Under the pieces are notes generated by a model. The model was given only the letters and a program-made list of their open reading frames with translations. It was not told where the DNA came from and ran no database searches. 64,000 bases of DNA from contig NC_057763.1 of the NCBI RefSeq assembly GCF_010389155.1, positions 32,780,645 to 32,844,644 of the forward strand, in the 5' to 3' direction. The stretch's first letter is position 1. Each line of letters begins with the position of its first letter. Source of the stretch: Erigeron canadensis (taxonomy: Eukaryota > Streptophyta > Magnoliopsida > Asterales > Asteraceae). The translations under genes and the position numbers were made by a program. Positions 12,473 through 23,053 of this stretch are shown in pieces.

Positions 12473-13672
12473 ATGGAAAAAAGAACTGGTTCTACCACTT
12501 TGCTAGATGAGCCGTTCAAGTGGTCAGACCATAGTAGTCTAAAGGTGTTTGCAGCCGCGATTGAGGAGGGCGAAGCTGAAAGTTCTAGGTCAAGGCGCAG
12601 AGTCGTCAATCGTGACCATTGGGCCGCTTCACAAAGGTTGCATCGCGACTACTTTTGTAACCCAAATACGATAGTGATTTTTTCGAAGATAGGTATCACA
12701 TGGCTAAACACTTGTTTTTAAAAATCGTTCGAGATCTTGAGGCGAGATACTCCTATTTCCAGGAGTCATACGATGCTCGACTGAAAAAAAAGTTTCACAC
12801 CTATTCAAAAGTGTACATCTGCAATTAGGCAACCCGCAACCTGTAATACGCCAGATGAGTACGACGAGTACTTAGAGATGGCACAACGAACGTCACGTGA
12901 ATGCCTACAAATGTTTTGTTACGCTATTGTTCAGACGTATGATACAGAGTTTCTGTGTAGACCTACAACCCATGATATACTACGGTTATATGAAGCGCAC
13001 GAAGAGAGACATCACATCCCTGGGATGATCGGCAGTCTAGATTGTACACATTAGGCTTGGAAAATGTGTCCAAACGAGTTCAGGGGTCAATATAAGCGAG
13101 GTCATCATGAACACCCCACTATTACGATGGAGGCGATGGCGTCTCAAGATTTGTGGATATGGCACGCATTATTTGGTCCTCCAGGTTCGCTAAACGACAT
13201 CAACGTTATGCAACAGTCTCCCTTGTTCCTCCCTGAGCGTATGGGCATTGCGCCTAACTGCCCATTCACTGTAAATGGGCATACGTACAAACGTGGCTAC
13301 TATCTAGTCGATGGCATATATCTTGTGTGGTCTACGTTTGTTAAGGCGTACAAATATCCTACTGATCCGAAAGAAAAAATGTTCAAAAAAGCACAAGAGT
13401 CGGCTCGCAAGGATGTTGAACGGGTTTTCGGTGTTCTTAAGCAAAAATGGGGTATCCTTGCTCGACCATTTCGTCAACGTTCGATCAAAACAATTAGGAA
13501 TTTGGTGTATGCGTGTGTGATAATGCACAACATGATTATCAAAGATAACGGTCGTGCGGTTAGTCTGGTTCATATAGGAGATCCCGTAGTCCAGCCGAGT
13601 AGTCACTGGGACGGCTTACCGGAGATAAAAGACGAGGAGACACACTTCCATCTCCGAAATGATCTGACATAG
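12473..13672 (+). pseudogene. PIF/Harbinger transposase (HARBI1-like), disrupted
   Basis: DDE endonuclease that cuts and re-inserts the element. The N-terminal part begins at the ATG at 12473 (MEKRTGS). The frame changes near 12666, where YDSDFFEDRYHMAKHLFLKI continues in another frame, and again near 12793 into TPIQKCTSAIRQ. In that frame a TAG at 13052-13054 replaces the tryptophan of the family motif SLDCxHW. The rest is open to 13672. The catalytic triad can still be placed: D in GSLDCTH, D in LVDGIY, E in VERVFGVLK. Family motifs RGQYKRGHH-HPTI-EA-ASQDLWIWHA and SLNDINV are also present. So there are two frameshifts and one stop; it is not translatable as one protein. It lies in the right third of the Harbinger element, in the expected orientation. 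Confidence 0.9.
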
Positions 13673-14009
13673 CATATTGCGGATCAAAACTTGGCACACC
13701 TCCAGCCGACCCAGCACGACCTTGACATTGAGGAGGAGAACTAGTATTTGGTTTATGTTTTTTTCATATTTGTTTTATGTGTTTTAGTATTATTAATGTA
13801 GTGTTTTTTATGTTTTTGTAATATTATATAATGTTTTTTAATAATGTAATTTTAGTTTTAAAAATAAAAATAAAATTGTAGTGAGTGGTGGCAATGCCAT
13901 CAAAAATTGAGTGAGTGGTGAGTGAGTTATGGGTTTGAGGTGGCATAAAGTGATTGGTTGGAAGTAACTGGTGGGTGAGGGGTGAGTGATTGGGTTGCCA
14001 ACACCCTTA

Positions 14010-14987
14010 GCTAATAGCATAAAAAATGATCTATAAATTTACTCGTATATACTTACACAGTTACACACGTTACAAATATATATGGTTGAGATAACTTGAG
14101 CATTGGGATTCTATGATTCTATCATTTGTAGCATTGGGATCAAGAAAGAGATGCCATACAAGAATGGGAGTCCAATAAGCACATGGGTTATTGAATAGTG
14201 CATCCTAAATGGTTTATATTGACAGAGAGTGTAAATAAAGTTTGTTTAAGGATTTGTAAGGATATGAGTCTTACGTAACGGGGCCAAGGGTGTGTAAGGG
14301 CGTCTCAAACATTATAAATAGTCTAAACAAAACAGTTAACTTTTAATGTACACTACTTTTTCTAAACATTTATCTAACTAGTCAACATTTTGATGTCCAC
14401 ATTTCTAGTATCAAGTTGACTCATTATCAGATTCAGTTGTTGTCTTAATGAAACACTGCCTTCTGCAATATGTGTATTATATGAAGCCATGAATTTGACA
14501 AAGAAATTTATCCCCTTTGAATGTTGTGTCATATGCTCCATAAAGACTACTGTTGTTGGTATATATATTGATTTCAGGTTTCATGCTATCATCATGTCTC
14601 CTTACGTGGATACGATACTTATGAGTGACAGTGATTACACAGGCTAACCTTATACCTTACACACCATCTCAATAAGCTGCAACATGTTCTGGGCCAGGTG
14701 GTCTTCTTTTATTGGACCTTTGAGTATCACATGTGTCTTAGGGATCACTATTCTAGATTAAGCTTGGGTTAAGTACGTGTTGGGGCGTGAAGATGTAAAC
14801 CCGAAGATGAAGCTAAGCTGATCGCGTTGGACTTCGCGAGAATGTAAAGTAAGTTTACATACTCAAAAGGTATAGATAATATATACTACGTTAAACTCCG
14901 TTGATTGTTTTTGTTCTTTTACTTTAGCTTATGTTTATTGTTGTGGGTGTTTACAATGGTGATTATAACCAATATACGGTAATAGTA
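14010..14987. other. Intergenic, nothing recognised
   Basis: No coding potential or clear repeat end seen on either strand. Confidence 0.45.
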
Positions 14988-15198
14988 TTAAGTGGTGGAT
15001 TCAGAAACTTTGGGGCCTAAATTTTTCGCTAAACATATCGATAGTGTAATGTCTTTTCTTTTCTGTAAGTTAAAAGTTATAGTTTAAAGCCTTAAATGAT
15101 AAATTGTAAAATAAAAGGGTAAACATGAAAGTCTTCAAAATAAAGGGAAGCTATAATGGAAGTTATACATAACGTGGAGGGGAGTGCATTCCCTCAAG

Positions 15199-15730
15199 TC
15201 GAGCTGGCATATCGTGTCCGACACGACACGATAAGACACGAACACGATAGGGTTAAACACGAACACGACACGATAGCTAATCATCTCAGTTTCTCCAAAC
15301 ACGAACGCGACACGATTTTTAACAGGTTACACGATAAGGGACCTGTTAAGAGACTTGTTAAAAGTTACACGATAAGGGACCTGTTAAGGGACCTAATAAC
15401 GTATCTTATCGTGTCTTAACGTGTCTTATCGTGTCTTATCGTGTATTAACGTATCTTTAACAGGTCTTTAACGTGTCTTTAACAGGTCTTTAACGTGTCT
15501 TTAACAGGTCTTTAACGTGTCTTTAATATGTCCATATATATACTACTTGTCTTATCGTGTCATATCGTGTCTTAACAAGTCTGGACCTGTTAAGACAAGA
15601 TAACTATTCATGTCTTAACAGGTCTGGACCTGTTAAGGCACGAAACACGTTAAGGCCAAACATGAAACATGAAAAAACTAGGTCGTGTCGTGTCGTGCTA
15701 ACAGGTCCGTGTCGGAAATTGTCAGCTCTA
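15199..15730. mobile_element. hAT-like element packed with short subterminal repeats
   Basis: Flanked by a perfect 8-bp duplication CCCTCAAG (15191-15198 and 15731-15738), with inverted ends TCGAGCTGGCA and, on the other strand, TAGAGCTGACA. The 532-bp body is almost wholly short repeats: CACGACACG/CACGAACACG near the ends, TTATCGTGTC in the middle, and a TTTAACAGGTC / TTTAACGTGTC alternation at about 15455-15525. Both orientations occur. No transposase is present. Multiple subterminal repeats are typical transposase-binding sites of hAT elements. Confidence 0.65.
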
Positions 15731-15742
15731 CCCTCAAGTTAC

Positions 15743-15762
15743 CCAACTTGACGTCAAGTTGG
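15743..15762. repeat. Perfect 20-bp palindrome
   Basis: CCAACTTGACGTCAAGTTGG, within the 135-bp MITE. It has a TGACGTCA-like core (TTGACGTCAA). Confidence 0.85.
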
Positions 15763-16303
15763 ATAAATCTTGAACCTTGATTTTAAATCAAGGGTCAAAA
15801 TTACTCTAACTTGACCTATCAAGTTATTAGTAACTTGAGGGAATCCTTTCCCAATATGGAGGGGGTGAAGAAGAGAGTCCAAAGTAGATAAATTTTAGGT
15901 TTATATTACTAAATTTGACTGGAATATTTAACTTTGGTGGGATAATGAAAATTAATGAGCATAAAGAAAGAAAATAAATATGACTTACAAAACTCAGTTG
16001 GGGGCGGTGACCACCCTTGTTGTTCATTGGTTCCGCCCTAAATGATTACTCATATTACGCAGTTGTGTTGTTTAGGTCCGTGTGATCTTGACAAAGTCAC
16101 TCGGAGACCCATGTGTACTTTTGCTGGTGTAGGTACTTAAGGGTTTATCGGTAAATCCTATTCCCTTTACTTGTCATTTATCTCATTATCAATCGACGAC
16201 TAATTAAAGGTTGTTTGAAATGTTAGTGAAACAATTTGACTGATAAAATGCAATAACACATAGCATTTGTTGGTTTTTTTTCTCTTAAGTTGTGGAATGT
16301 CTC

Positions 16304-16703
16304 TATTTGTACAATGGATTAGGTTAAAGGATTTGGAGGTGTTTGATGAGTTGGACGGCGATTCCCTATTGGTAGGAGTCTTCCTCCCTTGTACGCCGGT
16401 TTAGTTATGTTTAGATCTCTTAGGGGTTTTACCCGTGGATCGTGTATGTGTTTTAGGGTTTTTCCCGTAGTAGGCATAATGATAATGATTAGGGTTTTCC
16501 CCCTTTTATAGCTAACTTTTTCGTGGAGAATAAGTCTCTCACGCGTCTTTTATCTTTGGTAACGATCTCCTTTATTTAAGGAAGTGATATGATCGTATCT
16601 TTTCGTGTTTATCTTCTTTTCCCCAGGCTATGTGATATCCTGGGTGACCTTTAAGCCTACCTAGGGTGAAGCTTTATTCTGGGTGACGGTGGGTACACCA
16701 TCA
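16304..16703 (-). repeat. 3' LTR of the Tat element (left copy)
   Basis: Direct repeat of 22466-22863, differing at about 15 positions by eye. It contains a TATA-like CTTTTATAG and ends in a GGTACACCATCA border against the purine tract. The first base pair of the terminus has mutated (TATTTGT here, TGTTTGT in the other copy). Confidence 0.92.
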
Positions 16704-16716
16704 AGCCCCCCCAGAC
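16704..16716 (-). other. Polypurine tract of the Tat element
   Basis: On the minus strand GTCTGGGGGGGCT immediately before the 3' LTR, the primer for plus-strand DNA synthesis. Confidence 0.8.
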
Positions 16717-17147
16717 TAATAATATGATATGCCAAGATCATGTTGTTAGTCTTAGCCGAAGATGTAATGCTAGCCATCCTTCCCCCTATTTATGGGGGGT
16801 TCGTGACTTATTCCCCAAGTAGGGTTTTTCGGGCCGTGTATATCACTTTTAAGAATAAGGGATTGATTTGATCTTCTTTCCTAAGATATAGGATTCTTGA
16901 TAAATGCTACTTGACCAACTTGGGGAATAATTCATTTTGTACACTTCAAGCGTACCCTGCGTGTTTGCATCTAGGAGTCCGCTGTCTTTCAGAAGGCTGT
17001 TGAGAGGGACGATTTCGTACGAAAACGAATATTGAACGGCCCTTCTTGCAAATTGTCGATAGTGCGTCCCGTATCCCTATATAAGGTAAGCAATTGGATT
17101 CAGGGTTTTGTTTTTCACTTTTGTTGATAGATTCCATAAATATATAA

Positions 17148-17636
17148 ATGAAGTGGGGTTATCGGAAAAAGAGGAGTGTTTTCTGCAAGCATGGCCGGAT
17201 AAAGACTATTGGCCAGAAGTTTAAGCTCGGTGCTAGGTCGTATGTGGATATGATAAAAATTCGCCGATTGCAGTCGGATCCGAAAATCTTGAAGCGGCGT
17301 TCTGAAGGTTGTGGCATGTCCGCTGGTTTTGCCTCTGTTTCTTCCGACGATTGCTCCTCCGATGTTCAAAATTTGAAGTGAGCTCTAGATATTAAAGATA
17401 TCCAGCTGCAGACCGCTCGAGATGGGATGGTGAATAGAGAAAATCAGTTGCAACTTCTTCGTTCCGATCTATTAGCTCTGCAAGTGAAGTATAAGAAGGT
17501 AATGACGGAAGTAATTCCTTTTGTACACCCCTTGACCAAGGTGAATCCGCTTTCCGGGAAGTCTCTTGTCGACCAAGCTGCTTGTGAAGATTTTGATATT
17601 TATAAAATATGCCCGGATTCGTCGGTTGGGTCATAG
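17148..17636 (+). CDS. Antisense open frame in the Tat element 3' region (unknown)
   Basis: Lies between pol and the 3' LTR on the strand opposite to pol. A TATA-like CCCTATATAAGG is at about 17078-17089, 60-70 bp upstream of the ATG at 17148. The first frame codes for 77 residues, lysine/arginine-rich at the start (MKWGYRKKR), and stops at 17379-17381. After this one TGA stop the same reading continues (ALDIKDIQLQ...) into the frame at 17427-17636, which is leucine/glutamine-rich with coiled-coil character (NRENQLQLLRSDLLALQVKY). Additional antisense frames in this position are known for Tat-lineage elements such as Grande; their function is unknown. I cannot name a domain. The stop may be a mutation of a once longer frame, or a splice junction may remove it. 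Confidence 0.4.
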
Positions 17637-17647
17637 TCATGTTCTCA

Positions 17648-17774
17648 GATTCTTCATCCGATTATTAGGTTTTGTACTCGGATTCTTCATCCGGTTTTTG
17701 GTTTGGTTTTTTTTTTTTTTGTATCCGGATTCTTCATCCGGTGTTTAGTGGTATACTCGGATTCTTCATCCGGT
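17648..17774 (+). repeat. Interspersed repeat CGGATTCTTCATCCG (four copies)
   Basis: Copies at about 17648-17660, 17679-17694, 17725-17741 and 17758-17773. Each is an inverted repeat with CGGAT/ATCCG stems around TTCTTC, spaced 31-46 bp. It lies in the non-coding spacer of the Tat element, where tandem repeats are common. Confidence 0.8.
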
Positions 17775-18307
17775 TTTTATCGGGTGTTTTATTACCCGTT
17801 TCGTAATATTAGCTGTTGGAGCTGTCATCTTTTGCCTTGGTTGTTGTTGGATTCCTATCACCATATATGCCAATGTACTGTCTTGACGGCTTCATCAATG
17901 TCTTTCCTTAGTTGTATACATGAGCTTCTATCGTACCCTATATCATTGTGGGAGTTACAATATTTGCCTTTTTACTCTTTCACTCATATTTACCTTTTTC
18001 AAAATTTTGTTGTATGCACTTGCTTTTTCAGCAGTTAGGCATATGCTTTGATAAAATCATAGGAGTATGATTTTGAAATGCCATTGCCTTGTTTGGCGTT
18101 TTTAGGCATGCATTCTGTTATAGTCATGACTTTATTATAGTATGCTTTGCCTTTTTTGGCTTTTCAAAATTATGTGTGTGAGGTTGCGACCCTTCTTCAC
18201 CATGAATCATAATTTTAGTACACTGGAGGGTTTGTAAGCCGTCCTTGTATTAGTCCGGTAGGCGTCCCCACCATTCTTTAATAGTGTACTTTAATAGGAT
18301 ATTTTGT

Positions 18308-18400
18308 AAGAGTTGGAGATCTTCTCTCCTTTTCTCTTGTTCAACAATAGAGTATTCATTTGCACATAAGAGTTGAAGATCTTCTCTCCTTTTCTCTTTT
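18308..18400 (+). repeat. Direct duplication of a 33-bp CT-rich segment
   Basis: AAGAGTTGRAGATCTTCTCTCC followed by TTTTCTCTT occurs at 18308-18340 and again at 18368-18400, in the spacer just after the pol 3' end. Likely replication slippage. Confidence 0.75.
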
Positions 18401-18469
18401 TATTTATGCATATACATATATATTAGATATATATATATATATTTGTTTAACAATAAAACTTACGCAGAT

Positions 18470-21400
18470 TTGTTGCGTTCCATGTCCTGTCGACGGGGTT
18501 GCCATCTGTCGTTGAAAGCTTGTACGTACCATTTCCGATGACTTTATCGACTTTTTATGGTCCTTCCCACGTTGGCCCCATTTTCCCCAGGTATTCTACC
18601 TGGCTTGCGTTGTTGAGCCTGAGAACGTAATCACCGACTTTGAAGCTGTCTGGGTGAACTTTTTTGTTGTAATATTTCTCAATTCTTTGCTTATACGCAG
18701 CCTCTCTTATTGTAGCAATTTCCCTTCTTTCCTCTAAGAGGTCGAGGTTTATACGCATTTCTGTGTTATTGTCTTCTTCATTGACGTTTGTCGTTCGACA
18801 TGTGGAGACTTGTATTTCCGCAGGTAAGACTGCTTCTGATCCAAAGGCTAGGGAGAATGGGGTTTCCCCATTGCTTTGCTTGGGTGTTGTACGATGTGCC
18901 TAAAGTACCAATGGTAATTCATCCACTCAGCCACTATGGCTACGTCCCAGCCTTTTTTCCATGCCTTTCACAATCTGTTTGTTGATTGCTTCTACTTGTC
19001 CATTCCCTTGTGGGTGATATACTGATGTGAAGGATTGCTTTATGTTTAGCCTTTGACACATTTCTGTGAATGTACCCTCCGCAAATTGTTTTCCATTATC
19101 TGAGACTATCATTTATGGTAACCCAAATCGGTAGATTATATATTCCCAGACGAAATTCTCAATTGTTTTTCCATTTATTGTTGCCAAAGGTTTTGCTTCT
19201 ACCTATTTTGTGAAATAATCAATAGCCACAATTAAAAACTTTACCTTTCCTGGTGCTTTTGGTAGTGGCCCCACTATGTCAATTCCCCACTTTGTAAATG
19301 GCCATGCAGATGTTACCGATGTCATATCTTGCTTTGGTAGCCCGGGACGTTTGCGTGCAGTTGACATGCTTCACAATTTTGCAAAAGCTTGGCTGCCTCT
19401 CTGTGCATTGATGGCCAAAAATACCCTAGGCGTAGCGCTTTTGTCGCCACTGACCTGGGTCCTGCGTGTAATCCGCAGATTCCTTCATGAAAATTATTGT
19501 TCCTGCCTGTTTGGGTCCCACACAGCGTAACCATGGGGTCAAAAATGCCTTCTTGTAAAGGTTCCCCTCAATCAACTTGTATTGTGGAGCTGTGATTCTT
19601 ATTTTTCTTGCTTCGCTTTCATCTTCTGGCAATATTCTGCTCACCAAATATTCAATTATCGGTGTCATCCAGTTTTTTCCATCTTCTTTAACTAAATCAT
19701 GCACCCGCTTTTCGTATATGGATCTTTCTTTCAGGACCTCTATTAGTACTTTCTTCCCCAGGTGTTCAAATGTTAACGAGGCTAGCTTGCTTAGAGCATC
19801 GGCTTTTTTGTTTTGATTTCTTCGTATGTGCTCGATGTCGAAGCTTTCAAATTGCTCGATTAATTCCTTTGTTTTTCCCAAATATAGCCTTATGATCTCT
19901 CCCTTGGCTTCGTATTCACCTTTTACTTGGTTGGCTACGAGCTGGGAGTCCACGAAAGCTTTGATACTTCTGATTTTCATGTCTTTGGCCAGGTCCAATC
20001 CTGCTATCAATGCCTCGTATTCTGCTTCATTGTTCGTTGTTTCGAACTCGAATCTTAGGGCATATGTGTATTCTTGCTTGTCTGGGCTTACTAGGCGTAT
20101 TCCGGCCCCGCGGCCTTCTGAACTTGATGCCGTCAGTGTATAATTCCCAGGTTTCAGAGTCTGCTTCTCTAGTCACTGTGAGTGTCGTGGAGTGAGTTAC
20201 TGAATTTCCTGTTTCCCTTATTTCGGTAATGAAGTCTGCTAGGATCTGTCCTTTGACTGCGTGCCTTGCCCTATACTCGATATCATATGCTCCTAGCTCG
20301 ATTGCCCATTTTGCCATTCTTCCGATTTTTCTGGTTTTGTTAAAATTTGTCTAAGCGGTTTGTCTGAGAGTACCACAATTGGATGCCCTTGGAAGTACCT
20401 GCGTAGTCTTCTTGCTGCGTGAACAAGTGCTAACACAAGCTTCCCCATCTCTGGGTAGTTTGCTTCTGCTCCTTGCAGTATCCTGCTTACGAAGTAGATT
20501 GGCATTTGTTTCCTGTCCCTTTCTGTTAATAGGAATGCGCTTACGCATTCGGTGGAGGCTGCGAGATATATGTACAGGGTCTCTCCTTTCCTTGGGGATG
20601 TCAAGGTGGGGAGTTCTGCTATATGCTTTTTCATTTGTTCAAATGCTTCGTCAGCCTCCTTTGTCCATTCGAATCCTTTTTTGGCCCCGCGGTTCTTTAG
20701 TGTTTTGGAAAATGGCAATTGCCTATCCGCTCCTTTTGAGAGAAAGCGACTTAGTGCTACGAGTTTGCCGTTTAGGCTTCGTACCTCTTTTACTATCTTT
20801 GGAGCTGGTAGTTTGAGTATCTTGTTTACCTTAGATGGGTTTGCTTGGATTCCCCTATCCGAGATATAGTACCCTAGGAACTTCCCAGCCTCCATTCCAA
20901 AAGAGCATTTTTTGGGGGTTGAGCTTCATTTTTATCTTTTGTAGTGTTTCGAAGGTTTCTTGAATGTCTGCAAGTAGTTCTTCCTCCGTTCTGCTTTTGA
21001 TGACCATGTCATCTACGTAGACCTCTAGGTTTCTCCCGATTTGCTTGTGGAAAGCTTTGTCTACGAGTCGTTGATAGGTTGCTCCTGCGTTTTTTAGCCC
21101 AAATGGCATCTTTGTGTAGTAGAATGTTCCTTTGCTTGTATGAAAAGATGTCTTTTCTTCATCTTCTTTAGCCATTTGTATTTGATGGTATCCTTTATAG
21201 GCATCTAGGAAGCACTTCCATTTATGTTCTGCTAAAGATTCAACTTTCCAGTCTATTTCTGGTAGTGGATAACAGCCTTTTGGACATGCCTTATTTATAT
21301 CTGTGAAGTCTACACACATTCTCCAGCCTCCGTCTCCTTTCTTTACCATTACTAGGTTTGCGATCCACGTAAGGTACGTGGCTTCTCTTATGATTCCAGC

Positions 21401-22300
21401 TTATACAAGCTCGTCTACTTCCTTGCATGCTGCCTCATCTCTGTCATTTGATAAACTTCTTTTCTTTTGCTTTACAGGTTCTATGCTTTTAGGTTCATTC
21501 AACCTGTGTTCCGTAACAAAGGTCTCTTCCCCTAGGGTGAGCACCCTGGGGACCCCTGTCATATCCGCGTATTCCCATGTGAATATATCGATGTTTTGTT
21601 GTAATAATTTGAGTAACTTCTTTTTGAAATCTTCTGGCAGCTCCTTCCCTATGGTAATTAATTGATCAGGAAAGGCTAGGTTCACGAGTACCTTGTCATT
21701 ATCCTGAGCCTGATCGCTCTGGCTGGGTGTCTTCACTTCTTCTGGTTCCTCCTTTGATTTTTTAACCTCACTAATTTGTTTTGTCTGGTCATAACTTGAT
21801 TTTATCATTCCGATGCCTGATTTCGTTTGGAATAGTACCATGGCGTGGACTGTGGAAGGTACCATCTCCATTTGTTGTATTGCTGGTCTTCCCAGGAAAA
21901 GGTTGTATGGTGAGGGTGCTTGTACTACAGTGAAATCTAGGGTTTCCGTCCATGCAAACGGAGGGTTCCCCAGGGTAACATCGAGATCTATTTCCCCCAG
22001 GGGCCATACGCGATTTCCGGCGAATCCTGTGAGTGGGCCTGTAGGGTTTGTCATTCTTGCCTTTATTGCTTCTAGTAATTGCAGGAAGCAATGTTCATAA
22101 ATAATGTCGCATTCGCTTCCATTATCGATATATACTTTTCGTACTGAGATATCGAATATTTGTGCTTGTATTATTAACGGATCTTTGCTGGCTTTTTTGT
22201 CTCCCAAAGCTGGAAAACATAGATCGCTTGACTGGATTTGCGAGTCTTCTGGATCTTTTCGTTTCATGCTTGCTTTATTAGGATCTTTGCCGGCATACAT
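18470..22300 (-). pseudogene. Tat-lineage pol polyprotein, degraded
   Basis: Protease-like segment with VYIDNGSECDIIY near 22120-22145 (DNGS at the catalytic position). RT at 20855-21349 with FLDAYKGYHQIQM, MPFGLKNAGATYQRLVD and the catalytic YVDDM at 21003-21017. RNase H with YYISDRGIQANPSKV and AFLLTERD at 20293-20895. Second RNase H with FVDSQLVANQVKGEYEAKGE and RRNQNKKADALSKLAS at 19700-20143. Integrase zinc finger (GLHAGPRSVATKA...CEACQLH) at about 19325-19500, then IDIVGPLPKAPGK and SDNGKQF at about 19090-19110. Damage includes a stop at 21399-21401, an extra A in an A-run near 20908, single-base shifts near 20322 and 20118, a further break near 19490, and stops within the integrase core. 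The gag coding region is absent upstream. Confidence 0.9.
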
Positions 22301-22445
22301 TATGAAGATCTGAGTATCGAAACAGGGAATCTGACCGTTTTTGTGATTTTTGTGAGAAAATTTTTCCGTATTTTGACCTTTTTTGGTGCAAAATTTTTTG
22401 GATTTTAACCTTTTTTTATCCAGGTTGTGGTGATGAGTAGCGATT

Positions 22446-22463
22446 GTCCCGAGGATGGCGCCA
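22446..22463 (-). other. Primer-binding site of the Tat element
   Basis: On the minus strand TGGCGCCATCCTCGGGAC follows the 5' LTR after a two-base spacer. It resembles the 3' end complement of tRNA-Asp, as often seen in Gypsy elements. Confidence 0.7.
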
Positions 22464-22465
22464 AT

Positions 22466-22863
22466 TGTTTGTACAATGGATTAGGTTAAAGGATTTAGAG
22501 GTGTTTGATGGGTTGGACGGCGATTCCCTGTTGGTAGGAGTCTTCCTCCCTTGTACGTCGGTTTAGTTATGTTTAGATCTCTTAGGGTTTTGCCCGTGGA
22601 TCGTGTATGTGTTTTAGGATTTTTCCCGTAGTAGGCATAATGATAATGATTAGGGTTTTCCCCCTTTTATAGCTGCTTTTTCGTGGAGAATAAGTCTCTC
22701 ACGCGTCTTTTATCTTTGGTAACGATCTCCTTTATTTAAGAAAGTGATATGATTGTATCTTTTCGTGTTTATCTTTTTTTCCCCAGGCTATGTGATATCC
22801 TGGGTGACCTTTAAACCTACCTAGGATGAGGCTTTATTCTGGGTGACGGTGGGTACACCATCA
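22466..22863 (-). repeat. 5' LTR of the Tat element (right copy)
   Basis: Partner of 16304-16703. Minus-strand sense: starts TGATGGTGTACC, ends GTACAAACA next to the primer-binding site. Confidence 0.92.
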
Positions 22864-23053
22864 GTCTCCAATTGTATTGATCGAATTGAAGACTCCATTA
22901 TAAATTACTTAAGTTTTGCCTTGTTGATAAGTGAGTTGTGAATATGCAACATTTTGATAAATTGGTCTATTTTATCATCAAGCAATTCATCTCATATACC
23001 GTTTTGCCCTGGAGTTTGTAATTGCATGTTTCTAATGATATTTTTGAGAGTTT

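Larger units (their letters stand above)
8059..14006 (+). mobile_element. PIF/Harbinger transposon, nested and inactive
   Basis: The ends are inverted repeats: left GGGCGTTGGCAACGC, right (reverse complement) GGGTGTTGGCAACCC. They are flanked by the 3-bp duplication TTA at 8056-8058 and 14007-14009, the PIF/Harbinger signature. The element carries a broken Harbinger transposase at 12473-13672. The left half is filled by later insertions: a foldback MITE with a solo LTR (8268-11213), a second MITE (11246-11770) and a Helitron (12084-12348). Without these three the element would be about 2.2 kb. No Myb/SANT-like ORF1 is seen in it. Confidence 0.8.
15180..15853. mobile_element. Small MITE split by a hAT-like element
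   Basis: Terminal inverted similarity: ATTCCCTCAAG at 15188-15198 against CTTGAGGGAAT at 15834-15844, extending outward with mismatches. Removing the inner insertion leaves about 135 bp. That remainder holds a perfect 20-bp palindrome at 15743-15762 and a second one around CCTTGAT...ATCAAGG at 15774-15792. Confidence 0.55.
14990..16039. mobile_element. Possible hAT/MULE-like element, host of nested MITEs
   Basis: AGTGGTGGATTCAGAAACTTTGGGGCC at the left and GGTTCCGCC at the right resemble the outward-facing ends of common plant elements (GGGGCGGANCCA type). No clean target-site duplication is seen. The middle is occupied by the MITE and hAT-like element listed below. Confidence 0.3.
16304..22863 (-). 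mobile_element. Ty3/Gypsy retrotransposon, Tat lineage, gag-less
   Basis: A complete insertion: two LTRs of about 400 bp, 5-bp target duplication GTCTC at 16299-16303 and 22864-22868, a primer-binding site next to the right LTR and a purine tract next to the left one. The element therefore reads right to left. Pol order is protease, RT, RNase H, second (archaeal-like) RNase H, integrase. The second RNase H and a long spacer between pol and the 3' LTR mark the Tat lineage. Only about 165 bp separate the 5' LTR from the start of the protease frame, so gag is deleted. Pol has stops and frameshifts. About 15 differences between the LTRs by eye suggest a moderately old insertion. Confidence 0.9.

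Noticed and set aside
12287..12721. 144-codon frame reading into the Harbinger transposase
   Set aside because: Its first 62 codons come from a Helitron 3' half and leader; the transposase homology starts at 12473 and the frame is lost near 12666.
17648..17774. CRISPR-like array (short palindromic repeats with spacers)
   Set aside because: Plant retrotransposon context, only four imperfect units, uneven spacing. No CRISPR array is expected or seen in the window.
20379..20869. Plus-strand frames of 105-145 codons over the pol region
   Set aside because: Antisense shadows of RNase H and RT; no start context or family motif, unlike the frame at 17148.
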